Assembly: GCA_049840395.1 (NCBI GenBank)
Contig: JASGLD010000001.1
Coordinates: forward strand, 248,001-312,000
Length of the DNA stretch: 64,000 nucleotides
Direction of reading: 5' to 3'
Source: CAILZL01 sp049840395
GTDB lineage: Bacteria > Pseudomonadota > Gammaproteobacteria > Steroidobacterales > Steroidobacteraceae
Below the pieces are notes generated by a model. It saw only the letters and a list, made by a program, of their open reading frames with translations. It had not been told where the DNA came from and did not search any database. The first letter of the stretch is position 1. Every line of letters starts with the position of its first letter. This document shows positions 7,971-15,993 of this stretch, piece by piece. The position numbers were made by a program, and so were the translations under genes.

Positions 7971-8960
7971 TTAGCGCGATTGCGTGCTATTGCGGAACAT
8001 CAGCGCCAGAAATACCGGCACGCCGATCAGCGCGGTCAGCGCGCCCACCGGCAATTGGCGCGGCGCAAACAAAGTGCGAGCTGCGGTATCCGCTAACACC
8101 AGCAAACTACCGCCCAGCATCATGGCCGTCGGTATCAAACGACGATGATCCGCACCCACCAACAAGCGCGCTAGGTGTGGCGTGATCAGGCCGACGAAGC
8201 CGATGCTGCCGGCCGTGGTAACTGCGGCGGCGGTCAGCAGGGCGCTGGCCGCAAACAGGCCAATGCGCATTCTTTTGATATTCAATCCTAAGGTTTGGGC
8301 TTGTAATTCACCGCGCGCTAGGATGTTCAGATGGCGCGCGAGCAGGCCACTCAACAGGCCAGCTGCCAACAACAGGCTCCATAAAGGCATGACGCGTGAG
8401 TAATTGGCGATGTCGCCCATCAGCCAGAACAGCATGCCGCGCAACTTGGCCTCATCACCGACGGCCAGTAACAGACTCACCACTGCGCCGGCGCCCGCTG
8501 CCACGACTACGCCGGTGAGTAACAGGCGTATGGGCGACCAGCTGCCCTCGGCATGCGCCAGAGCGAACACCAACAGGATGGCGGCGAAGGCGCCGCAAGC
8601 GGCCGCGCCTTGCACCGCCAGTTCGTTCATGCCTGCCAACATGGCGAGCAAAGCCGCGACGGCCGCACCGCCCGAGGTGCCCATGATGTAAGGATCGGCC
8701 AGAGGATTACGCAACAGCACTTGCATGTAGATGCCGGCCAGCGATAGCAGGCCCCCTAAGGCAAAGCTGGTCAGGGCGCGCGGCAAACGCAGGTTGAATA
8801 AAACCGCTTCCGCCAGGGGGGATTCGTTGCCATTCAGCGCTGTCCATAGGTCGCGTGGGTGTAGCGGCACGCTGCCCAGACACAGCGCGACAGCCACGGA
8901 CAGCAGGCTGCACAGGCTCAGGCAGAGCATAACGGCGGTAAAGGCGGGTGATGATTTCAA
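7971..8960 (-). CDS. ABC transporter permease, FecCD/BtuC family
   Basis: A 329-residue polytopic inner-membrane protein of the vitamin B12/iron-siderophore permease family. It has about nine to ten hydrophobic segments and the family hallmarks RLPRALTSFALGGLL and LLRNPLADPYIMGTSGG. Near the C-terminus, GFVGLITPHLARLLVGADHR is the conserved cytoplasmic loop that contacts the ATPase. The presumed partner is the ATPase at 4326-5099. The longest frame starts with a TTG at 8960 without an obvious ribosome site, and an ATG at 8930 is an alternative. No substrate-binding protein is encoded nearby, so the substrate cannot be told. Confidence 0.88.
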   Translation of the reverse strand: MKSSPAFTAVMLCLSLCSLLSVAVALCLGSVPLHPRDLWTALNGNESPLAEAVLFNLRLPRALTSFALGGLLSLAGIYMQVLLRNPLADPYIMGTSGGAAVAALLAMLAGMNELAVQGAAACGAFAAILLVFALAHAEGSWSPIRLLLTGVVVAAGAGAVVSLLLAVGDEAKLRGMLFWLMGDIANYSRVMPLWSLLLAAGLLSGLLARHLNILARGELQAQTLGLNIKRMRIGLFAASALLTAAAVTTAGSIGFVGLITPHLARLLVGADHRRLIPTAMMLGGSLLVLADTAARTLFAPRQLPVGALTALIGVPVFLALMFRNSTQSR

Positions 8961-9134
8961 GCGATGCAGATGCTATCGAGGTTATTTTGTACGGCTACTA
9001 TGCCATGACTGCACGCGACTGACGCGCTGCTGCTGACTCGTGGAAAAACAGTTGTTCTATCGCGCTCAATTGGGTTGGAGTGCGCGGCTGCATGTGAAAC
9101 AATCGACCGATACTCATTGTTTGACTGCTCATGA

Positions 9135-9719
9135 CTGATTGCATTCGATCCACAAGGATTCCGCGCCAATGTCGGGATCATTCTCATCCGCGAGGACCGG
9201 CAGGTATTTGTTGGTGGGCGTCCCGGTGGGCGCGGCTGGCAGTTTCCCCAGGGTGGCATTGCGCCCAACGAATCGCCGGAACAGGCGCTGTTTCGCGAAT
9301 TGAAGGAAGAGGTCGGGCTGGAGGCGCAGGACGTCGAAGTCGTTGCCAGTACGCGCGGTTGGCTGCGCTATCGGTTACCCAAGCAGTACCAGCGTCATGA
9401 AGGCCGCAAAGAAGGCAAGGTGGCCTGCATCGGTCAGAAACAGCGTTGGTTCTTGCTGCACTTCAAGGGCGGCGATCAGCGCTTCCGCTTCGATACCACC
9501 AATCAACCGGAGTTCGATCGCTGGCGTTGGGCGGATTACTGGTCGCCGGTGCGGGATGTGATTTATTTTAAGCGCGCCGTGTATGTGCGCGCCTTGGAAG
9601 AGCTGGGGCAACGTGCCTTTGCCGAAGGACCGCCGCCGCTGCCCGAGTGGTGGCAAGACGAAAAAAATCTGCGTGCGTTGGTGCGGCGGCGCGAATTGAG
9701 CGAATCCGAAAGCGCGTGA
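9135..9719 (+). CDS. rppH: RNA pyrophosphohydrolase (Nudix), abnormal start
   Basis: The enzyme removes pyrophosphate from the 5' end of triphosphorylated mRNA to start RNase E decay. The frame reads D-P-Q-G-F-R-A-N-V-G-I-I-L from 9147, then WQFPQGG and a complete Nudix box from 9252 (G-x5-E-x7-RELKEEVG), then STRGWLRYRLPKQY and the usual tail. The oddity is the start: upstream in this frame come only CTG (9135) and ATT (9138) before a TGA at 9132, and the first ATG/GTG/TTG in frame is a TTG at 9300, inside the Nudix box. An ATG at 9131 reads M-T-D-C-I in another frame and would join the enzyme if one base near 9146 were removed. So this is either a rare start codon, a frameshift mutation or a sequence error. 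Identity is secure; the start is not. Confidence 0.8.
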   Translation: MIAFDPQGFRANVGIILIREDRQVFVGGRPGGRGWQFPQGGIAPNESPEQALFRELKEEVGLEAQDVEVVASTRGWLRYRLPKQYQRHEGRKEGKVACIGQKQRWFLLHFKGGDQRFRFDTTNQPEFDRWRWADYWSPVRDVIYFKRAVYVRALEELGQRAFAEGPPPLPEWWQDEKNLRALVRRRELSESESA

Positions 9720-9725
9720 CAGTTT

Positions 9726-9808
9726 TGTAGGTCGGGTTAGCTGTCTTCAGCGCTACCCGACGACTGTCGGATGTCGGGTAGCGCTGAAGACAGCTAACCC
9801 GACCTACA
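9726..9808. repeat. perfect 36-bp inverted repeat with 11-base loop
   Basis: Arms at 9726-9761 and 9773-9808 are exact reverse complements, beginning tgtaggtcgggttagc and ending gacctaca, around the loop gactgtcggat. It sits between the convergent ends of rppH and hemJ, where it can act as a two-way transcription stop or mRNA stabiliser. The GTAGGTCGGGTTAGC motif recalls dispersed palindromic repeats found between genes of many proteobacteria, so this is probably one copy of a REP-like family. Confidence 0.85.
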
Positions 9809-9815
9809 GAAGAAC

Positions 9816-10253
9816 CTAGAACGGCTTCACCACCGCCAAAATCACAATGGCGATCAACAGCACGCCCGGCACTTCATTAAAGCCGCGATACCAGCGTTCG
9901 GAATAGGGATTACGGTCCTGCGCAAATAATTTGACCAGTTGCCGGCACCACAGGTGGTAGCCGATCAGCAGCATCACCAGCGTCACTTTCGCGTGCAGCC
10001 AGCCCATACGCATGTAGTCCGGCACAGCCACCAGCATGAGGATGGCGAACACCAGGGTAAAGCCCATGCCGATGCTCATCATGGTGTACAGGCGGCGTTC
10101 CATGATTTTGAACCGCTCGATGCTGAGCGCATCGGTTGCACCGGCGTGATAGACAAACAGGCGCGGCAAATAAAACAAGCCAGCGAACCACGTCACAACA
10201 AAAATAATGTGGAAGGCTTTCAGCCACAGTAGGTGCGCGGCAAGGCTGGACAT
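9816..10253 (-). CDS. hemJ: protoporphyrinogen IX oxidase HemJ
   Basis: A 145-residue membrane protein with about four transmembrane helices, of the HemJ (UPF0093) family, which oxidises protoporphyrinogen IX to protoporphyrin IX in haem synthesis when HemG and HemY are absent. Conserved features are KAFHIIFVVTWFAGLFYLPRL with the essential early histidine (about His15), a second histidine at VYH, and HAKVTLVMLL with the conserved lysine. A clear AGGTGA ribosome site precedes the ATG at 10253. It stands alone between the palindrome at 9726-9808 and the divergent gene at 10416. Confidence 0.92.
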   Translation of the reverse strand: MSSLAAHLLWLKAFHIIFVVTWFAGLFYLPRLFVYHAGATDALSIERFKIMERRLYTMMSIGMGFTLVFAILMLVAVPDYMRMGWLHAKVTLVMLLIGYHLWCRQLVKLFAQDRNPYSERWYRGFNEVPGVLLIAIVILAVVKPF

Positions 10254-10415
10254 TGTTAACTCACCTCTTCGTTATGTCTGGGGTATGCACTGATTGTCTG
10301 TCGGACAGTTGCGACTAGGCTGCGGATTGTAGGGGATGTGGTGCAATGCTGCTCCCCGTGGCGCTCAACACGTGCGCCGGGGCGCGTCCGAGGTGAGAAC
10401 TGCTAGAGATATCGC

Positions 10416-11147
10416 ATGGCCAGCTTCGCTCCCTTACATACCGGACAATTTATCGTGAAGCCGCGCACCCTGCGGCATCGCCGCCGCTGGCTGGTGGCAG
10501 TGCTTTTGGCATGCGCAGCCATTCCCTATGTCACCTTTGAGTTGGGCAGGATGCGTGGCGGTTACAGCGTAGTCAGCAGTCAGCGCGAGCGTTTGAGCCA
10601 GTCGGCGCGCATCGACGACCTCCAAGATGAAGTGACGGGGCTGCGACGTGAGCTGAGCAGCGTCCGAGTCGGTCGCAAGGTGGACCAGGAATCGACCGAT
10701 TCCATGCAGCAATCTCTGGCGCAGTTGCAGGCGACGATTCAGCAACAGCAGGAAGAATTGGCTTTTTACAAGGCCATAGTGACGCCTGCCGCCGGAGCAT
10801 CCATCGAGCCACAGGTGCAGCGTTTTGAGGTTCAGTCGGAGACGGCCAATCGGTACCGGCTGCAGTTGGTGTTGATTCAGCCTACCCAGGCTGTCGGTAA
10901 TGCCCAAGGCATCGTGCAGATCCAACTAAGCGGTACCCGCAACGGGCAGCCGGCGGTACTGCCTCTAGCTGAATTGAGCAGTGACAAGAGCGCCAGCCTC
11001 AAATTTTCCTACCGATACTTTCAGACTTTGGAGCAGCTGATCGAGCTGCCCGCCGATTTCCAGCCGCAGAGCGTGCAGGTTGAATTGCATGCTGCGCAAC
11101 ACGCCGTGCAGCGCCAGGATTTTCCGTGGCAGCCACGCGCGATTTAA
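10416..11147 (+). CDS. single-pass membrane coiled-coil protein (DUF6776-like)
   Basis: A 243-residue protein of unknown function. A basic N-terminus (RHRRR) precedes one membrane segment (about 25-42), followed by a heptad-rich coiled coil with many Q, E, L and R (about 55-125) and a C-terminal, probably beta-rich, domain (about 130-243). The layout matches what is called DUF6776, from memory. It is 24 bases upstream of the bactofilin gene and reads into it, so a role in anchoring or positioning a bactofilin scaffold at the inner membrane is a reasonable guess but nothing more. Confidence 0.75.
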   Translation: MASFAPLHTGQFIVKPRTLRHRRRWLVAVLLACAAIPYVTFELGRMRGGYSVVSSQRERLSQSARIDDLQDEVTGLRRELSSVRVGRKVDQESTDSMQQSLAQLQATIQQQQEELAFYKAIVTPAAGASIEPQVQRFEVQSETANRYRLQLVLIQPTQAVGNAQGIVQIQLSGTRNGQPAVLPLAELSSDKSASLKFSYRYFQTLEQLIELPADFQPQSVQVELHAAQHAVQRQDFPWQPRAI

Positions 11148-11171
11148 TGGCCTCGTTTTGTAGGACTGCCG

Positions 11172-11615
11172 ATGTTCAAGCGTCAAAAGAAGCCCGGTTC
11201 GCTGCGTATCAATACCTTGATCGGCGCCGGCACGCGCATCATCGGTGATGTGCAATTCACCGGTGGTTTACATGTGGATGGAGCCATCCAGGGAAATGTC
11301 GAATCCTTGCAGGACAAGTCTGCCACCTTGAGCGTCAGTGACAGTGGCTTGGTGGAAGGTTTGGTGCAAGTGCCGAATGTGGTGCTCAATGGCGCAGTAA
11401 ACGGCGATATTCGCGCCAGTGAGCGGGTGGAATTGGGTGCAACCGCCAAAGTTTCCGGAAATGTGCACTACGGCCTCATTGAAATGGCGATGGGCGCCCA
11501 GATAAACGGCAAACTGATCCACCATTTGTCAGGAATGCCCGCCACGCCCGATCAGTCCGCTACGGTGTCTCAGACGGAAGAGGGTGAGTTGGGCTACACT
11601 GGCAGCCAAGTTTGA
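11172..11615 (+). CDS. bactofilin (polymer-forming cytoskeletal protein)
   Basis: A 147-residue bactofilin (DUF583). The middle (about 15-120) is a right-handed beta-helix of short glycine- and hydrophobic-rich repeats, for example VDGAIQGNV, LVEGLVQVPNVVLNGAVNGDI and VSGNVHYG, flanked by short disordered tails. Bactofilins polymerise without nucleotide and localise cell-wall or polar machinery. The gene follows the coiled-coil membrane protein and precedes erpA by 27 bases. Confidence 0.9.
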   Translation: MFKRQKKPGSLRINTLIGAGTRIIGDVQFTGGLHVDGAIQGNVESLQDKSATLSVSDSGLVEGLVQVPNVVLNGAVNGDIRASERVELGATAKVSGNVHYGLIEMAMGAQINGKLIHHLSGMPATPDQSATVSQTEEGELGYTGSQV

Positions 11616-11642
11616 TGCAAGTTTGATGTTGGAAGGTGCTCC

Positions 11643-12002
11643 ATGGCCGCTGAAATGACTGATATCGGCTCGCCGCCGTCCCTGCTGTTTACCGATGCCG
11701 CCGCGCGCAAAGTGGGCGAGCTGATTCAGGAAGAAGCCAATCCCAATCTCAAGCTGCGCGTGTTCGTCAGCGGCGGTGGTTGTGCGGGTTTTCAATACGG
11801 CTTCACCTTCGACGAAAACACGGAAGAGGGCGATACCCGCGTGGAAAACGGTGGTGTCACGCTGCTGATCGATCCCATGAGCATTCAATACCTGGCGGGT
11901 GCTGAGATCGACTATCGCGAAGATCTGGAAGGCGCCCAATTCGTCATTCGCAATCCTTCGGCCACCACCACCTGTGGCTGCGGTTCTTCTTTCTCGGTGT
12001 AA
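11643..12002 (+). CDS. erpA: iron-sulfur cluster insertion protein ErpA
   Basis: A 119-residue A-type carrier that delivers [Fe-S] clusters to apo-enzymes such as IspG. The three ligand cysteines are present: Cys47 in SGGGCAGFQYGF and Cys111 and Cys113 in TTCGCGSSF. Length is normal. It is the last gene of the run coiled-coil protein, bactofilin, erpA, and is closed by the hairpin at 12032-12078. Confidence 0.95.
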   Translation: MAAEMTDIGSPPSLLFTDAAARKVGELIQEEANPNLKLRVFVSGGGCAGFQYGFTFDENTEEGDTRVENGGVTLLIDPMSIQYLAGAEIDYREDLEGAQFVIRNPSATTTCGCGSSFSV

Positions 12003-12031
12003 CACGCCAGACTGACACCAGCTTGTAGGCT

Positions 12032-12078
12032 ATAGGCTGTAGACTTCGGGGTTAACTGAAGTCCACAGCCTATTTTTT
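12032..12078 (+). terminator. intrinsic terminator after erpA, abutting the ppx start
   Basis: Arms 12032-12047 (ataggctgtagacttc) and 12058-12073 (gaagtccacagcctat) pair over 16 positions with one wobble. They enclose a ten-base loop and are followed by six T residues ending at 12078. The next base is the A of the ppx ATG, so the U-tract touches the start codon. Confidence 0.8.
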
Positions 12079-13587
12079 ATGCCGCGTAGCAAAGTGCCCG
12101 AAATCATCGCTGCCGTCGATCTGGGCTCAAATAGTTTTCACATGGTGGTGGCGCGCCACCTCCACGGCCAGCTGACCATCATGGATCGTCTGCGCGAAAC
12201 CGTGCGACTGGCTTCCGGCCTGGACGAGCATGGGCGTTTATCACGCGAAGTGATGGAGCGCGCCCTGGCCTGCCTGGAACGTTTCGGCCAACGATTGCGC
12301 GATATGAACGCAGAAAGCGTGCGGGTGGTGGGGACCAATACTTTCCGTCAGGCGCGCCGCAAGGGTGCGTTCCTGGATCGAGCACGTGAAGCGCTGGGGC
12401 ATCCCATTGAAATCATCGCCGGCATTGAAGAGGCGCGCCTGATTTATCTGGGCGTCACGCACAGCTCGCCCAGCGAAGCGGGCAATCGCCTGGTGGTGGA
12501 TATCGGCGGCGGTAGTACCGAGTTGATCATTGGCGAGGGCGTGCACACGCGCCAGCTGGAGAGCTTGCGCATGGGCTGCGTCACCATGACCAAACAATTC
12601 TTCGACGATGGTGAGGTCAACGAGAAGCGCATGAAGCGGGCGCGCATGGCGGCGCGCATTGAACTCGAGCCCATTGTGGAGCGCTATAAGGCAATAGGTT
12701 GGGAACAGGCCCTGGGAAGCTCCGGCACCATCCGTTCCCTGGCGGAGCTGGCGCGCATCAGTGGTGTTCACGGCACCGGCGATGGCAGCATCAACCTGGC
12801 GGCATTGGAAAACATCATTGAGCAGGCCTTGCGTGCGGGGCACGTCAATCGCTTGAAGCTGCCTGGCATTGACGAAGACCGTCTACCGGTGTTCGCCGGT
12901 GGTTTGGCGATTCTTACTGAAGTCATTCACTCGCTGGATATTCGCAGCATGCGTGCGGCCGACGGCGCGCTACGCGAAGGTTTGTTGCATGACTTGTTGG
13001 GCCGGCATACCGATGAAGATGCGCGCGCGCGGACCGTGCGCGCCATGGCAGCGCGCTATCACGTCGATGCCGCGCAGGCTGAGCGGGTGGAGACCACTGC
13101 GCTGCGTCTGTTGCGCGATCTCGAACAGGTGTGGGCGATCAACGAACCCTTGGCCGAGCAATGCTTAAGCTGGGCTGCGCGCCTACATGAAATCGGCTTG
13201 GATATTTCGCACTCGCACTACCATCGTCATGGCGCCTACCTGCTGGAAAATTCGGATATGCCGGGTTTTCCACGCGAGGAGCAAATGCTGCTGGCCGCGT
13301 TGGTGGGTGCACATCGTCGCAAATTGAGTTTGCAAACCCTTGAAGAGTTGGTGCCGCCCTGGCATTTGAAGGCTGAACTATTGATCGTGTTGTTGCGTCT
13401 CGCGGTGTTGTTGAATCGCGGTCGCAGCAAGGCGCCGTTACCTGAGATCAAAGTGGCTGCGCGGCTGCGTACGCTGGAACTGGGGTTTCCTGCGCGCTGG
13501 CTTGATGATCATCCCCTGACGCGCGCTGATCTTGAACAGGAAACTGACTTGCTGAAAGCTGTGGGCTTCAAGCTGAAGTTCGAGTAA
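12079..13587 (+). CDS. ppx: exopolyphosphatase (Ppx/GppA family)
   Basis: A 502-residue ASKHA-fold phosphatase that releases orthophosphate from polyphosphate; GppA-type pppGpp hydrolysis is an alternative. The phosphate-binding motifs VDLGSNSFHMVVA (13-25) and VVDIGGGSTELIIG (about 143-156) are intact, as is GSSGTIRSL. The C-terminal half (about 310-500) is the HD-like domain of the long form. Polyphosphate kinase is encoded 5 kb away at 18900-20978 on the other strand, so both arms of polyphosphate metabolism are in the window. The ATG follows directly on the T-run of a terminator and has no Shine-Dalgarno sequence. A GTG at codon 6 has none either, so initiation may be leaderless or regulated. 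Confidence 0.9.
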   Translation: MPRSKVPEIIAAVDLGSNSFHMVVARHLHGQLTIMDRLRETVRLASGLDEHGRLSREVMERALACLERFGQRLRDMNAESVRVVGTNTFRQARRKGAFLDRAREALGHPIEIIAGIEEARLIYLGVTHSSPSEAGNRLVVDIGGGSTELIIGEGVHTRQLESLRMGCVTMTKQFFDDGEVNEKRMKRARMAARIELEPIVERYKAIGWEQALGSSGTIRSLAELARISGVHGTGDGSINLAALENIIEQALRAGHVNRLKLPGIDEDRLPVFAGGLAILTEVIHSLDIRSMRAADGALREGLLHDLLGRHTDEDARARTVRAMAARYHVDAAQAERVETTALRLLRDLEQVWAINEPLAEQCLSWAARLHEIGLDISHSHYHRHGAYLLENSDMPGFPREEQMLLAALVGAHRRKLSLQTLEELVPPWHLKAELLIVLLRLAVLLNRGRSKAPLPEIKVAARLRTLELGFPARWLDDHPLTRADLEQETDLLKAVGFKLKFE

Positions 13588-13754
13588 TTCGTGCAACTGC
13601 TCGGCGGTTGAGTCGACAAGTCCAAATACAAGGCCGCATCCGAAATCTTGCTCGGCAGGGCGCTTTGCGCGAGACTCAAGTGCCGACGTCCGTGCATTAA
13701 AGAAAACCAAGGACGCCACGGCTCGCATCGCAGTCACATGTAAATGGAGTTCCC

Positions 13755-15284
13755 ATGCGCCTGATCAGTTTGCAGACGATACTCTGCGCCCTCGCTAGTT
13801 TTGTTTTGCTTGGCTTTACCGCTACGCCAGTGCGGGCGGCGGATACGGCGGCAAATGAAATCGAGAACGCAACGGTGAAGATCTTCTCGACGTTGCAGGC
13901 GCCCGATTTCCGCAAGCCGTGGAGCAAACAAAATGCCGCCGAAGCGACCGCTTCCGGCGTAGTGATTGAAGGCCGGCGGATTTTGACTAATGCACACGCG
14001 GTGATTTACGCCAGTCAGATTCAAGTGCAGGCCAATCAATCGGGCACCAAGCTCACTGCGCAGATTGAGGCCATTGCGCCGGGCATTGATCTGGCGGTGT
14101 TGAAGCTGGAAGACGAATCATTCTTCGATACGCATCCGGCTTTGGCGCGCAGTAGCGCGTTGCCCGGCGTCAAAGATGAAGTGATGGCCTATGGTTATCC
14201 TACTGGCGGCGCATCGCTGTCCATCACCAAGGGCATCGTTTCGCGCATCGAGTTCGTGAACTACACCAGCAGTTTTGGCGGCTTGCGTATTCAGGTGGAT
14301 GCGGCCATCAATCCCGGCAATAGCGGTGGGCCGGTGGTGGCCGGCAATAAGATGGTGGGCCTGGCCTTCAGTCGCGCTACCAATGCGCAGAATATCGGCT
14401 ACATCATTCCCAATGAGGAAATCGAGCTGTTTCTCAACGATGTGAAAGATGGTCGCTACGATGGCAAGCCTGCAATGTTCGATGAGTTTCAACCCTTGCA
14501 GAATGCGGCGCTGCGGACCTATCTGAAATTGGATGGCTCGGTAACCGGCATTGTTGTGTGCAATCCGCGTGGTGATGACAGTCGTTATCCACTCAAGGAA
14601 TGGGATGTGATTACGCAAATTGCCGATAAGCCCATCGACAATGAGGGCATGATCAATCTGGAAAACAATCTGCGTTTGCGGTTCCAGTATTTATTGCAGA
14701 GCAAGGCCAGCAATAACGAGATTGCACTGGATGTGGTGCGCGCCGGCAAGAAGCTGCAGGTGAGGGTGCCGTTGCTGACGACGCGTCCCTTGTTGATTGC
14801 CGACCTGGGCAGCAGCTATCCGTCGTACTTCATTTATGGGCCTATCGTGTTCTCATCGGTGAGCGAGCAGTTTCTGTCCTTGTTTACCGGTAACGCGACC
14901 GCTTTGAATGCGCTAACCCTGCTGCGCAGTCCGCTATTGACTCAGCGCAGTGCGCCGCCGGATGCCGATCGGGATGAGCTGGTAATGGTCTCCAACTCGT
15001 TCTTCTCGCATAAGTTGTCGGTGGGTTATGGCTCGCACAGCAGCAGTGTATTGAACTCGGTCAACGGCGTGCGTGTGCGTAGCTTGGCGCATCTGGTGGC
15101 CTTGCTGCGCGATTCGAAGGATGAGTTCGTGGTATTCAAATTTGAAGAATCGGGCAGTGGTACCTTGGTTTTTCCCAGACAGGAAATGGTTGCGGCGACC
15201 GAGCAGATACTCAGCGACAATGGTGTGCGCAACCAAGGTTCAGCCGACATGATGGCGGTATGGCAGGGGAAGGCTAAACGTTAG
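13755..15284 (+). CDS. periplasmic trypsin-like serine protease, Deg/HtrA-like
   Basis: A 509-residue secreted protease. A signal peptide (1-28, ending TPVRA-AD) exports it to the periplasm. The chymotrypsin-fold domain (about 35-235) has the full triad: His81 in LTNAHAV, Asp112 in GIDLAVLK and Ser190 in NPGNSGGP. The C-terminal 270 residues probably contain one or two degenerate PDZ-like domains, for instance DVITQIADKPIDNEGMI and SVNGVRVRSLAHLV. This resembles the larger plant or bacterial Deg-type proteins more than classical DegP. It is monocistronic, preceded by 167 non-coding bases and followed by a convergent mog gene. Confidence 0.85.
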   Translation: MRLISLQTILCALASFVLLGFTATPVRAADTAANEIENATVKIFSTLQAPDFRKPWSKQNAAEATASGVVIEGRRILTNAHAVIYASQIQVQANQSGTKLTAQIEAIAPGIDLAVLKLEDESFFDTHPALARSSALPGVKDEVMAYGYPTGGASLSITKGIVSRIEFVNYTSSFGGLRIQVDAAINPGNSGGPVVAGNKMVGLAFSRATNAQNIGYIIPNEEIELFLNDVKDGRYDGKPAMFDEFQPLQNAALRTYLKLDGSVTGIVVCNPRGDDSRYPLKEWDVITQIADKPIDNEGMINLENNLRLRFQYLLQSKASNNEIALDVVRAGKKLQVRVPLLTTRPLLIADLGSSYPSYFIYGPIVFSSVSEQFLSLFTGNATALNALTLLRSPLLTQRSAPPDADRDELVMVSNSFFSHKLSVGYGSHSSSVLNSVNGVRVRSLAHLVALLRDSKDEFVVFKFEESGSGTLVFPRQEMVAATEQILSDNGVRNQGSADMMAVWQGKAKR

Positions 15285-15300
15285 CCTTCGCAGTCGCCTG

Positions 15301-15840
15301 CTACTTGCCGACGGGCCGGAATGCCTTCATGACGGCTTCGTTGGTTTCCAGACGTGGACCGCCAATCAAATCGATGCAGTAGGGCACGGCAGGAAAGACC
15401 ACTTCCAGATTTTCTTTGATCGACTTGGGCTTGCCCGGCAGGTTGATGATCAAGGTCTTGCCGCGTGTGCCGGCTGTTTGTCGTGACAGGATGGCGGTAG
15501 GAACGTATTTCAGCGAGGCGTTGCGCATTAATTCACCAAAGCCCGGCAGCAGTTTGTCGCAGACCGCAACGGTGGCTTCCGGCGTGACATCGCGCGGCGC
15601 CGGTCCCGTGCCGCCGGTAGTGACGATTAACGCGCAGCCGACCTCATCGGCCATGCGTTTAAGCTCCGCTTCCAATACCGCCTGTTCGTCAGGCACGATC
15701 TTGTACTCCAGTTCGAAGGGGGAATTCAGCCATTCACGCAGCAATTCGGCGCAGGCCTTGCCCGGAATGTCTTCATACACGCCGGCACTGGCGCGATCCG
15801 AGACGTTAAGAATGCCAATGGTGATGGGGCGCGAGTTCAT
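15301..15840 (-). CDS. mog: molybdopterin adenylyltransferase (MogA/MoaB family)
   Basis: A 179-residue enzyme that adenylylates molybdopterin to activate it for molybdate insertion. Family motifs are GILNVSDRASAG, the substrate loop TTGGTGPAPRDVTPEA, and SRQTAGTRGKTLIINLPGKPKSI. I chose the ATG at 15840 (MNSRPITIG); the frame extends 31 codons further, but that part looks non-coding. No other molybdenum-cofactor genes are adjacent. It is divergent from the COG0523 gene across a 153-base gap. Confidence 0.9.
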   Translation of the reverse strand: MNSRPITIGILNVSDRASAGVYEDIPGKACAELLREWLNSPFELEYKIVPDEQAVLEAELKRMADEVGCALIVTTGGTGPAPRDVTPEATVAVCDKLLPGFGELMRNASLKYVPTAILSRQTAGTRGKTLIINLPGKPKSIKENLEVVFPAVPYCIDLIGGPRLETNEAVMKAFRPVGK

Positions 15841-15993
15841 GACCTGAACCATGACAAGAAGGGAAGCGCAGCATAAGCGTTCACGCCGACTGAAGCGATG
15901 CTGCGAACATTCGATGGCAGCGTGCGCTTGCATGATGGATGCGCGGCCATTCTCAGGCGCGTACCATGCGCGCCGAATCTCAGCACGCGCATC

